Source of the DNA: Bryobacterales bacterium
GTDB taxonomy: Bacteria; Acidobacteriota; Terriglobia; Bryobacterales; Bryobacteraceae
Direction of reading: 5' to 3'
Assembly (NCBI GenBank): GCA_003136575.1
Contig: PLEX01000214.1
Span: 1-43,029, forward strand
DNA length: 43,029 nucleotides
Positions 8,348-16,185 of this stretch are shown in pieces (the stretch's first letter is position 1; the number at the start of each line of letters is the position of its first letter). Made by a program: the position numbers and the translations under genes. The notes below the pieces were generated by a model, which was given only the letters and a program-made list of their open reading frames with translations, did no database searches and had not been told where the DNA came from.

Positions 8348-8872
8348 ATGAGGGCCTTTCACTTCAAACTCGATCCGGCGCTCCGCTGGCGTGAAACCCA
8401 GCTCCGCCTCGAACGGGAGGCCGTCTCGCGAGCCGCGAATCAGGTTACGGCCGTTCAGTCGGAGTTGATAGCCAAACATAACGAACTCAGATCCGGTTCT
8501 TCGCAGTTGATAACGGCTGGCAGTACCGCATTCGGATCCTGGGCCGCCTACGTCGAACGCAGCCGCCGCAGGATCCGGCTCCTCGAAGAACAGTTGAAGC
8601 AGGCCAGAAAAGCGCTCGCGATCCAGACGCAGAAGATGGTTGACGCTCACCGGAAGCTGCGTATCCTTGAAAATCTGAAGCGGGAAAATCGCGCCCTTTG
8701 GGAGAAGGAACTGGATCGCGAAACCGAGGCGTTTGCCGCGGAGGCCTTCCTCGCCCGGCTGTCGCGCGACTCCGGAGCCCCGGAAGCGCGCGGCCGCCGC
8801 GCTTCATCCGATTCCGACACACATGGGACAGCCATCTCGCGCGCTACAATCGAGAAGCGGATGGGCGCGTAG
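8348..8872 (+). CDS. fliJ: Flagellar export protein FliJ
   Basis: FliJ is the coiled-coil stalk that enters the FliI hexamer, analogous to the gamma subunit of F1. The 174-residue product begins with the usual FHFKLDPALRWRE motif followed by a long Arg/Glu/Gln-rich coiled coil to about residue 140. The last ~35 residues (from about SRDSGAPEARGRR) are a disordered extension beyond the usual family length. The stop codon TAG lies inside the tRNA-Arg gene, so the two genes overlap by 10 bases. An earlier true end is not possible because the frame has no other stop. Confidence 0.88.
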   Translation: MRAFHFKLDPALRWRETQLRLEREAVSRAANQVTAVQSELIAKHNELRSGSSQLITAGSTAFGSWAAYVERSRRRIRLLEEQLKQARKALAIQTQKMVDAHRKLRILENLKRENRALWEKELDRETEAFAAEAFLARLSRDSGAPEARGRRASSDSDTHGTAISRATIEKRMGA

Positions 8873-8939
8873 CTCAGTTGGATAGAGCACCGGCCTTCTA
8901 AGCCGGTGGTCGCAGGTTCGAATCCTGCCGCGCCTACCA
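8863..8939 (+). tRNA. tRNA-Arg (anticodon TCT)
   Basis: The 77-nt sequence folds as a complete cloverleaf. The acceptor stem GGGCGCG pairs with CGCGCCT (first pair G-U). The D arm is GCTC/GAGC. The anticodon stem CCGGC/GCCGG encloses loop CTTCTAA with anticodon TCT. The T arm is GCAGG-TTCGAAT-CCTGC. The discriminator is A and CCA is encoded. It decodes AGA/AGG arginine codons. Its first ten bases are also the end of fliJ. Confidence 0.96.
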
Positions 8940-8989
8940 AACCTCAGCCCGGATACCCCGCACGAAGACTCGACGCAAGGTCTACCGTC

Positions 8990-9994
8990 TCAGGTCCAGT
9001 CGATTACGGCCTTGACAATCCCCGCTTCGCGGTGCAGCCACGCCGGAAAACGCTCGTGCATGATGCTGCGCGGGGCGCATTCCGTCGGCCACGGCGAAAC
9101 GTCGATCTTGCCGCTTTCCATCAGATCCAGCACGCGATGGTGCTCCGGCGGCGTACTGTTGCGGCTCGCCAGAATCGTTGCTTCGCGGCGATGAAGATCC
9201 GGATCGAACAACGATATATGGTCGTTAATCAGCCCGACAAAGATCAGCTTGCCACCCTGCTCGAGCAACTGAATCGATTGCTCCATCGACCCCCGATCTC
9301 CCGTGCAGTCGAACACGAGCATCGACGGCTCCTCCTGGCGCGCCTCGTTCTGCGAAGGATAGTACCGGGACAGCCGGTTATGCCGGGCCGCGAACTCCAG
9401 CCGCTCTGGCATTTTTTCCACGACTCCGATGTCGGCGCCGGCAAGCCTCAGAAACTCGATCACCGAAAGTCCGATCGGTCCCGCGCCGACAACGATGGCG
9501 CGGTCTCCGGCCATTGCCGCCGAGCGGCCGACCGCGTGGATACCGACTCCCAGCGTCTCCACCAGCGGAATCTGCACGGACGGCAGTTTCTCGCACTTGT
9601 ACATTTGTTTCGCCGGCAGTACGATGCGTTCTCTCATGCCGCCATCGGTGTGGACTCCGATCACGCACATTTTCGCGCAGCAGTTGGAGCGCCCGCGCGA
9701 ACAGGCCGCGCAAGAGCCGCACGTCATGTATGGATTCACAGCGCAGCGATCGCCCGACAGGAAGCCTTCAACGCCCTCTCTGGCCTCGATCACCTCGACC
9801 GCCAGCTCGTGGCCGAGAATGCGCGGATAACTGAAGAACGGCTGCGTCCCCTCAAACGCGTGAAGATCTGTCCCGCAGACTCCTACCATCAAAACGCGAA
9901 CCAGCACTTCGCCCGGGCCCGGAGCCTCCGGGGGCGTCGTTCCGGAATGGGCGAATCGGCCAGGCTGTTCGAGTGTGACTGTATCCATGGTCAT
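8990..9994 (-). CDS. Zinc-binding medium-chain alcohol/polyol dehydrogenase
   Basis: The 334-residue product is an NAD(P)-dependent medium-chain dehydrogenase. The GroES-like domain has the catalytic zinc ligands C40 (VGVCGTD) and H62-E63 (GHE) and a structural-zinc lobe with four to five cysteines (about 92-106). The Rossmann domain has VVGAGPIGLSV near residue 168. The pattern resembles L-galactonate, threonine or sorbitol-type dehydrogenases, but the substrate cannot be told from sequence. It is transcribed toward the tRNA gene and is followed upstream, on the same strand, by a secreted ThuA-like gene 150 bp away, so the two may be co-expressed. The start is ATG, with a second Met at codon 3. 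Confidence 0.88.
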   Translation of the reverse strand: MTMDTVTLEQPGRFAHSGTTPPEAPGPGEVLVRVLMVGVCGTDLHAFEGTQPFFSYPRILGHELAVEVIEAREGVEGFLSGDRCAVNPYMTCGSCAACSRGRSNCCAKMCVIGVHTDGGMRERIVLPAKQMYKCEKLPSVQIPLVETLGVGIHAVGRSAAMAGDRAIVVGAGPIGLSVIEFLRLAGADIGVVEKMPERLEFAARHNRLSRYYPSQNEARQEEPSMLVFDCTGDRGSMEQSIQLLEQGGKLIFVGLINDHISLFDPDLHRREATILASRNSTPPEHHRVLDLMESGKIDVSPWPTECAPRSIMHERFPAWLHREAGIVKAVIDWT

Positions 9995-10144
9995 TTGGAC
10001 AACTTACCAGACACGAAGCGGCCGCTGCGTACCTGCCCGTGTTCCGGCGCGAACTCATTGCGTCCTGACTGCGGAAGGATCCGTCGGACCGCGAGATACC
10101 CGCTCGTCGACGCGGCCACGGAAAGATTAAGCCGCTGGCCAGCT

Positions 10145-11128
10145 TTACTGCGCCCGGCCGGCTCCAATACCCATTCCGCCGCTTCCTCCGCGGCCACCCC
10201 GTCCACCGCTTCCTCCGCGGCCCCCGCGCCCGCCGGCGGGCGGCACGTAACTTACCAGTTCGTCAACCGGCTTCTTCGCCGCCCACGCTATTCCCCGAAG
10301 GAGTGTTTTCTGTATCTCGGGAAGGGCGAAGTCGGTGTACGTATGGCCCTGCATCCACACGAAAGCACGGGCGGGCTGGCCACCCGGAAGCGTGTGTTCG
10401 TACGTCCACATCTGCGGCACAATCTCGCCTTTATGCGTGCCAGCGCTGGGTGTCCCCGCGATCTCAGCATTGAGCAGAACGTGGATGCCGGGGTCTTTCG
10501 TCCATGTCATCAGGAAGAACGCTTCATCGTCGGGCAGCGTCATGTCGGTCATGTCCTTCATAATCGGATTGGCCTTGTCCACGACGGTGTACGGAATCGG
10601 CGCATCCAGCGTAAAATTGGTTTCACCGTGCTTCTTCGCGCCCCCCGTGAAAGTGGTGGCCCAATAGGCAGGGTCGGGTCCGCACAGGGAGTCATGAAAG
10701 CTGACGATTCCTCCGCCGCGCTTAACGTAGGCCTCCAGAACGGCCTTTTCGGCGTCGTCGATGTACGGCGCATCGCCCTTGTAAACGACTATAACGTCGG
10801 TATGCTCCAGATCCGCGGCGCTCGGCGCGTGCAGCGCGCCATCGACGACCGCCCCGTGTTCCGTGAGAACCTTGCTCCAGTCGGCGAGAAACTGGGGATA
10901 GTCGTGCTGGCCTGCGCCGTGCGACTTAAGCCCGCCCCAGATGTAGATGTGCATGCCGTTGACATTCTGTCCCGGCGTTGTCGGTACGCCTCCGCGCCCT
11001 CCCGCATTCTGAGCAATGGCGGATTGCGGCTGCGCTGCCATGCCCACGAACAAGATCGATAGAGTGCCGAGAGCGAAACCTATCCCCACTCGAACACCAC
11101 GGAAATTCTGTCTTTTTTTCACAATCAC
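10145..11128 (-). CDS. Secreted ThuA-domain protein with Gly/Arg-rich tail
   Basis: The 327-residue product starts with a basic stretch and a hydrophobic signal segment (about residues 14-38, ending near SAIAQ), so it is probably exported. The ThuA (trehalose-utilisation-like, glutamine amidotransferase-fold) domain spans about 55-285, with YIWGGLKSHGAGQHDYPQF, VYKGDAPYIDDAEKAVLEAYVKRGGGIVSFHDS and a YEHTLPGGQPARAFVWMQGH end. The biochemical function of this family is unsettled; roles in sugar catabolism have been proposed. The last ~30 residues are GGRGG/GGSGG repeats. It may share a transcript with the downstream dehydrogenase. Confidence 0.85.
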   Translation of the reverse strand: MIVKKRQNFRGVRVGIGFALGTLSILFVGMAAQPQSAIAQNAGGRGGVPTTPGQNVNGMHIYIWGGLKSHGAGQHDYPQFLADWSKVLTEHGAVVDGALHAPSAADLEHTDVIVVYKGDAPYIDDAEKAVLEAYVKRGGGIVSFHDSLCGPDPAYWATTFTGGAKKHGETNFTLDAPIPYTVVDKANPIMKDMTDMTLPDDEAFFLMTWTKDPGIHVLLNAEIAGTPSAGTHKGEIVPQMWTYEHTLPGGQPARAFVWMQGHTYTDFALPEIQKTLLRGIAWAAKKPVDELVSYVPPAGGRGGRGGSGGRGGRGGSGGMGIGAGRAQ

Positions 11129-11771
11129 CGCCTCTTTGCGTCTATGGAACCGACTCGGTCCACCATTGATCTTATCTCAAGCGACCCTGGCTCAAAACGG
11201 CGTGCCGCGCGACTACCGGCTACGCGCGGCGATTTGCCACCCGGTAATGCCTTCTGGTTTGCACAAACTGCTTTGTATCAGATGGCTTGTCGCAGGCGGC
11301 AGTTCGAGGCGAACGGATATCTGCGTCGTCGCCATCGCGCCATCTATCATGGCGCACACGCGCAGGGTCCACGCCGCACGGCGTTTCGCGCATTGTCATC
11401 ACTGCCTGCCTGGCGTCGCGGCGCCGGTGCGCTCCGGGCAGCATGCGTATCGGACTAGCGAGTCGCCGGGCAAACGAAGTCACGTGAGTTCAATGCCGCG
11501 ACAGCCGGATTTGGACTCCCGCTCGTTTCGACCTTCACATACTCGCCTCTTGTCCTCACGGCGACTATTGTGTCGGGCTGGTTACCGTAATGCCCTATAG
11601 TCTCAAACTGCCTGAAGGGGCCGCAGCTGGCTTCGGGCCGCGAGCCGGTTTCGATTCCGTGACGAAATCAAACCTCCCGGACTTGATTCTGATGTATGCG
11701 ATTGCATGCGCAGCAGGAGAGCGCACGTGTTACTAAGTATGTGTTACTATTTGTGCACCGTCAGTGATCCC
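11129..11771. other. Gene-free region upstream of the sigma factor operon
   Basis: No frame in these ~640 bases gives a recognisable product. The longest open frames are Arg/Ser/His-rich, lack family motifs and look like chance ORFs. The left side must hold the promoter of the divergent ThuA gene. The right side, with a direct repeat, must hold the promoter of the sigma-kinase operon. A degraded gene cannot be excluded. Confidence 0.5.
11727..11749 (+). promoter_or_regulatory. Direct repeat GTGTTACTA x2 before the sigma factor gene
   Basis: Two exact copies of GTGTTACTA begin 14 bases apart, at 11727 and 11741, 22 bases before the preferred ATG. The position suits an operator or an unusual promoter element for autoregulation. 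The regulatory role is inferred from position alone. Confidence 0.4.
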
Positions 11772-12356
11772 ATGGAGAATCCCGAGGGAGAAATCACGCT
11801 GCTTCTGCGCCAATGGCGGGATGGCAGCCGCGAAGCCGAGAACGAGCTGTTCGAGCGGGTAATGCCCAACCTGCTCCAGTTAGCTCATAGTCTGATGCGG
11901 CGCGAGCGGCAGGACCATTCCCTCCAGGCAACGGAACTCGTCGACCAGATTTATTTCCGCATGGTCGCCGCCAGGGATCGCGACTGGCAGAGCCGCAAGC
12001 ATTTCTTCGCCATAGCTGCGAGAGCCATGCGAAGGCATTTGATCGACCACGCGCGCGCCAGACCCGACGCGAAGTTCGTCGCGCTGGAAGACCTTGAAAA
12101 CGCTCTGCCGGCAGGCCGCGGCAAAGTCGAAGTAGCCGTCGCCGTGGACCGCTTGCTGGACGGTCTGTCGGAATCGCGCCCGGAGTGGTGCACTGTCGTG
12201 GAGATGAAGTTTTTTCTGGGCTTTACCGACGAAGAGACGGCTCAGGCGACCGGAGTGAAGGTCCGAACCGTGCAACGCAACTGGAGCGACGCGCGCCAAT
12301 GGTTGTTTACGCGCATCGCGTCCCCGGAGTCCGACGGTGTCCAAAGCCCAGGATGA
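11772..12356 (+). CDS. ECF-type RNA polymerase sigma factor (TIGR02999-like)
   Basis: The 194-residue product has a sigma-2 region (about residues 25-95) with LQATELVDQIYFRM and WQSRKHFFAIAARAMRRHLIDHARA, the signature of the TIGR02999/ECF-like family common in Acidobacteria and Planctomycetes. The sigma-4 region (about 118-178) has VVEMKFFLGFTDEETAQATGVKVRTVQRNW as its helix-turn-helix. The frame is open from 11706, but the ATG at 11772 gives an N-terminus that aligns with the family and leaves the direct repeat outside the gene. No anti-sigma gene is next to it. The downstream gene is a Ser/Thr kinase that overlaps it by 20 bases, which suggests control by phosphorylation. Confidence 0.9.
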   Translation: MENPEGEITLLLRQWRDGSREAENELFERVMPNLLQLAHSLMRRERQDHSLQATELVDQIYFRMVAARDRDWQSRKHFFAIAARAMRRHLIDHARARPDAKFVALEDLENALPAGRGKVEVAVAVDRLLDGLSESRPEWCTVVEMKFFLGFTDEETAQATGVKVRTVQRNWSDARQWLFTRIASPESDGVQSPG

Positions 12357-15096
12357 CGATTCCGTCATGAGTCTGGTGGAACTGGCGATGGGCCGGCCGC
12401 CGGAAGAACGCGAAGCTTTTCTGCGCGCCGCGAGCGCGGGCGACGAGGAGTTATTCCGAGTGGCTTGGGAGTATGTGCAATGGAACCACCGCATGGGGGA
12501 TTTCCTCGCAGTTCCGTTGTGCGAAGAATTGAGGGTTCGCCAGTCCCTTCCGGGCGAACCCATCGATGACCACGCCGCCGCCCCCGGGGAGTCTTTCTTC
12601 GATCCGGGTGATAAATTGTCGAGCCGTTTCCGGATAGTACGGGAGGTTGCGCGGGGCGGCATGGGGATCGTTTACGAAGCGCACGACGAAAAACTGGATC
12701 GCCGCATTGCGCTGAAGTGCGCAAGAAGCGGATTTCAGAAGCGTCTGCCGCCGGAGGTTCGCCACGCCAGCGAAATCACCCACCCGAACGTATGCCGTAT
12801 TTTCGAGATACACACTGCCACAACCCGCGGTGGTGAAGTGGATTTCTTCACCATGGAGCTTCTGCAGGGGGAGACCCTTCGCGTCCGGCTCGCCGAAGGT
12901 CCGCTGCCAGAGTCCGAAGCCGTTGCCATCGGCAGCCAGATCGTCGCTGGCGTGGCTGAAGCGCATCGCCGCGGCGTCGTGCATGGCGACCTGAAAAGCA
13001 ACAACGTGATTCTCGCGCGCAATCCGGATGGGAGTATCCGCGCCGTGGTTACCGATTTCGGGCTGGCGCGCGGCCCCGTCGGCCAGGTGGAAGCATCCGG
13101 GGGTCACTCCGGTAAAGGTCACGACGCGGCTGAACAAGCTAACGCTGTAGGCCTGACTCGGGCCAGCCAAGCCGGGGGAACGCCTGGTTATATGGCGCCC
13201 GAGCTATGGAAAGGCGAACGGCCCACTATCGCTTCGGACGTCTTCGCACTCGGGGTGATTCTGTATGAGTTAGTGGCGAATCGCCGGCCGTACCCGCCGG
13301 ATTTGTCGTGGGAGGACCGCATCAGACCGCCGGCCACGGTGAATCATCCGTGGAACCCGATTCTGCAGCGTTGTCTGCGTCCCGCACCCGAGGCGCGTTT
13401 CCGCAATGCGGGTGAAGTGGCTGCCGCGCTCGAACCATCGCATTCGCGGCGATGGTGGATCGGTGTGGCGGCGGCGATTGCCCTCTCTGCGGTTTCCGGT
13501 TGGGCGACCTATCAACGGGCGGTTGGCCCGAAAGAGACGATCCGGCTGGCGATGCTGGCGCTCCAGCCCGATCCTGGCGCGCCGGGAACATACGATGCGC
13601 ACCTCGCGGAAACGGTTTCCCGCGCCGCCGCGGCGCAATTCGCAAAATTGAACGGTGGCGAGCGAGCGCGATTCTCGGTTGTCCCGTGGAGCGATGTGAT
13701 CGGTCGGCGCATCGACAGTGTCGACAAGGCGCGTGCGAAACCGATTGGCGCCACTGACGTTGTACGTGGAAGCATAGCGTGGGTCAACGGCCAGGTGGAA
13801 TTGCATGCGTACGTGGCCGGCGAACATTCCGCCGAATGGTCCGCAACTTACAATCCGGGTGAAGCCGAGCGATATGCGCCGGCGGCAATCGGCGGCATGG
13901 TTACCTCCACCCTGCGTCTCGATCCTCTGCGGACTCCGCTGAACGCGCGGGCCGCTGGAGATTATGCCGAGGGGCTGCGCCTCGCGCAACGGGACTCCAC
14001 GTTTGCCGACGCGCTTCGGGCATTTGAAAGAGCCGTGAACGCCGATGCCGACTCACCATTGACGTGGGCTGGCCTGGCGGAAGCACAGTGGTACAGGTAC
14101 CACTCTATGAATGACGCAAAATGGCTGGAACGTAGTTCCGAGTCGCTTCGACAGGCGAGGAACCGCAACCTCGATCTGGCTGCCGTACATCGGGTGAACG
14201 GACTGCTGCTGAAAACCAGGGGCCTTTACGAGCAAGCCGAAACGGAGTACCTGAGAGCGATCGAACTGGAGCCGAAAAATGCCGACGCGTACCGCCGGCT
14301 TGGGCAGGCCTATCACGCGGCCGGCAAAAAAGAGAAGGCGCTCGAAGCGTTTACGGCCGCGGTCCGCATCGAACCGGGCGATTACAGGATCTACGAGGCC
14401 CTCGGCTATTACTACGACCAGCAGGGCGACTACGTCAACGCGCTTCCGGAGTATGTGAAGGGCGTGGAACTGGCTCCCGACGAGGCGGACGCGCATCGAT
14501 TTCTCGGCACGGCGTACCGGCATCTCGAACGATACGATGAAGCGGAGCGGGAACTGCGCAAGGCCGTCCAGCTGGCACCGACTCCCGCGACCCTCGGTGC
14601 TCTCGCGGGAACCCTCATGTATCTGAAGCGGGACACGGAAGCGATCGGTTACTACAGGCAGGCGGTGGGTCAATCGCCTGACGATAGTCTGTGGTGGATG
14701 CCCCTCGGAATCGCCTATGCGAGGACCGGCCAGCCGGATGAGGCGCGCCGGGCATTTTCAAAAGGCCTGACAGCGGCGCAGAAGGCGCGGGATCCGCGCG
14801 ATGCCGAGACTCTGTCGCGCGTGGCTTTCTTTTCCGCGCGTCTGCACGACCCCGGACCCGCGCTGTTCGAAATCCGGAGCGCCCTTCAGCTGTCGCCGGA
14901 ATCCACAGCAGTCCAGGAGACGGCCGTCTGGACCTACCATGCGCTGGGTCGGGACGACGAGGCGATTAGAATACTCGAAACATCCGATCCCGACGTGTTG
15001 CGCGATGTTGCCTCGTGGCCGGACTTGGCGGGCTTGTGTCGGGATCCTCGCTTTAACGCTTTGATGCAGTCTCGAAATATACACGTCGGGAAATGA
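12337..15096 (+). CDS. Membrane Ser/Thr protein kinase with TolB-like region and TPR repeats
   Basis: The 919-residue product has a cytoplasmic kinase domain (about 98-365): glycine loop ARGGMGIVY at 105-113, lysine K127 (RIALKC), catalytic loop HGDLKSNN at 216-223, DFG at 240-242 and APE at 287-289. The residue before the catalytic Asp is Gly rather than Arg, so it is a non-RD kinase. One transmembrane helix lies at about 374-390. The outer part begins with a TolB/FlgO-like alpha-beta region (about 400-520, ATDVVRGSIAWVNGQVELHAYV), followed by around eight TPR motifs (about 560-900, for example NADAYRRLGQAYHAAGKKEKALEAF). Translation starts at GTG inside the sigma gene. The layout suggests a receptor kinase acting on the sigma factor. 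Confidence 0.93.
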   Translation: MSKAQDDDSVMSLVELAMGRPPEEREAFLRAASAGDEELFRVAWEYVQWNHRMGDFLAVPLCEELRVRQSLPGEPIDDHAAAPGESFFDPGDKLSSRFRIVREVARGGMGIVYEAHDEKLDRRIALKCARSGFQKRLPPEVRHASEITHPNVCRIFEIHTATTRGGEVDFFTMELLQGETLRVRLAEGPLPESEAVAIGSQIVAGVAEAHRRGVVHGDLKSNNVILARNPDGSIRAVVTDFGLARGPVGQVEASGGHSGKGHDAAEQANAVGLTRASQAGGTPGYMAPELWKGERPTIASDVFALGVILYELVANRRPYPPDLSWEDRIRPPATVNHPWNPILQRCLRPAPEARFRNAGEVAAALEPSHSRRWWIGVAAAIALSAVSGWATYQRAVGPKETIRLAMLALQPDPGAPGTYDAHLAETVSRAAAAQFAKLNGGERARFSVVPWSDVIGRRIDSVDKARAKPIGATDVVRGSIAWVNGQVELHAYVAGEHSAEWSATYNPGEAERYAPAAIGGMVTSTLRLDPLRTPLNARAAGDYAEGLRLAQRDSTFADALRAFERAVNADADSPLTWAGLAEAQWYRYHSMNDAKWLERSSESLRQARNRNLDLAAVHRVNGLLLKTRGLYEQAETEYLRAIELEPKNADAYRRLGQAYHAAGKKEKALEAFTAAVRIEPGDYRIYEALGYYYDQQGDYVNALPEYVKGVELAPDEADAHRFLGTAYRHLERYDEAERELRKAVQLAPTPATLGALAGTLMYLKRDTEAIGYYRQAVGQSPDDSLWWMPLGIAYARTGQPDEARRAFSKGLTAAQKARDPRDAETLSRVAFFSARLHDPGPALFEIRSALQLSPESTAVQETAVWTYHALGRDDEAIRILETSDPDVLRDVASWPDLAGLCRDPRFNALMQSRNIHVGK

Positions 15097-15109
15097 AAGA
15101 GAAAACCAA

Positions 15110-16150
15110 ATGGCGATCGAACTGAGCATTCGGGTCGGGAACGGCGGAATCAGTATCGCGGTAGGCGACGGCCAGGCGCGTGCCACCGGTCAGGGCGGAA
15201 AAGGGCCGATTGATGGCCCCGGGCCCGGGAGTGGAGGCCCCGTCAGCGCGAGCGGAGATGGTTGCGGTTGCGGGACGACGGTCATTGGCCCGATTGTGGT
15301 CGACGGCTCCGCTATGCAGGCCGGATTTGGGCAGAGCGGGCAAGGCGGAAAAGGACCCATAGACGGTCCCGGACCGGGCGGATCGGGACCCATAGATGGT
15401 CCAGGGCCGGGCGGATCAGGTCCCATAGATGGTCCCGGGCCGGGAGGGGCCGGACCCGGCGGCGGACGCGGATCCTGCGGCGGTACGACGGTGATCGGCC
15501 CGATCGTGATTACGGGCTGCTGCCTGGGTTCCCGGTCTGCGTCAAACTCGGGAACGTCCGACTGCAACATAGGCTCCCAGGAAGTCGCGCTCGACCCGCC
15601 GCAAGATCAATTTGGAAGCAGCGCCGCAACAGCGCCGGCAAACTCCTTATTGCCCTTTGCGATGGAACCCCAACAGCAGAACAATTGGTGCTGGGCGGCG
15701 GTGGCAGTATCCGTTAATAATTTCCTCGATCCGCGGACGCCTCCCACGTGGAGCCAGGGCCGGCTCGCTGCCGATCTGCTGAAGAATCCGTCTTGTAGTC
15801 TGACGCCTCCTGCGACCGCCTGCAATGTGCCGGAAGATCTCCAGGGCGCGCTGGGGATCACGGGAAATCTGAGGCGGAACGGATATATGACAGAAACACA
15901 CCTCGCCTTTGACAGCATCTGCAATTGGGTGAACTCGCACCTCCCGGTGGGCGCAAGGATCAAGTGGCGGGGTCCCGGCGCGCACTTCATCGCCCTTGAT
16001 GGATACCGGGTCACGAGTTCCGGCCGCCGATTGGTTCATGTGCAGGACCCGGATGCCACCACTTCCCCGGGTTTCATCGATTACGAGGAGCTTGTGGAAA
16101 ATTACAGGAACGACGGGTCTTGGGTCGACACTTACCTGGTGATAGCTTAA
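15110..16150 (+). CDS. Papain-like (C70/C39-like) cysteine peptidase with Gly/Pro repeat N-terminus
   Basis: The 346-residue product has two parts. Residues 1-140 are low-complexity: GGKGPIDGPGP occurs at 29-39 and 79-89, the latter followed by two further GSGPIDGPGP units, and each block is followed by a TTVIGPIV motif (56-63 and 126-133) near a Cys/Gly cluster. Residues ~180-346 form a papain-fold peptidase similar to the AvrRpt2 (C70) and C39-like families: PQQQNNWCWAA with nucleophile C194 and oxyanion Gln just before it, H292 (GAHFIALDGY), and D313 (HVQDPD). All catalytic residues are present, so activity is likely. No signal peptide is evident. It lies 13 bp after the kinase gene with an AAAGAGAAA leader. 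Substrate unknown. Confidence 0.82.
   Translation: MAIELSIRVGNGGISIAVGDGQARATGQGGKGPIDGPGPGSGGPVSASGDGCGCGTTVIGPIVVDGSAMQAGFGQSGQGGKGPIDGPGPGGSGPIDGPGPGGSGPIDGPGPGGAGPGGGRGSCGGTTVIGPIVITGCCLGSRSASNSGTSDCNIGSQEVALDPPQDQFGSSAATAPANSLLPFAMEPQQQNNWCWAAVAVSVNNFLDPRTPPTWSQGRLAADLLKNPSCSLTPPATACNVPEDLQGALGITGNLRRNGYMTETHLAFDSICNWVNSHLPVGARIKWRGPGAHFIALDGYRVTSSGRRLVHVQDPDATTSPGFIDYEELVENYRNDGSWVDTYLVIA
15344..15442 (+). repeat. Three tandem 33-bp coding repeats in the peptidase gene
   Basis: Three consecutive in-frame 33-bp units (15344, 15377, 15410) encode GG(K/S)GPIDGPGP. A fourth, isolated copy sits at 15194-15226. The copies differ mostly at third codon positions, which points to an older expansion kept by selection on the peptide. 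Confidence 0.9.
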
Positions 16151-16185
16151 CGCCCGCTGGCAACGACGTCCACGGAGGGATAAAC

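Noticed and set aside
8940-8989. Possible attachment site of an integrated element next to the tRNA gene.
   Set aside because: No integrase, no repeat of the tRNA 3' end downstream and no phage or plasmid genes in the window.
8906-11062. A 718-codon open frame on the + strand.
   Set aside because: It lies opposite two well-supported minus-strand genes and is Arg/His-rich, as expected of a shadow frame in GC-rich DNA.
11144-11600. Open frames in the region before the sigma gene that might be a decayed cytochrome (CHHC-like residues).
   Set aside because: No haem motif or family pattern holds across the frames.
15344-15442. Tandem repeat as a non-coding or CRISPR-type array.
   Set aside because: The units are in frame within an intact gene, directly adjacent, and vary at synonymous positions.
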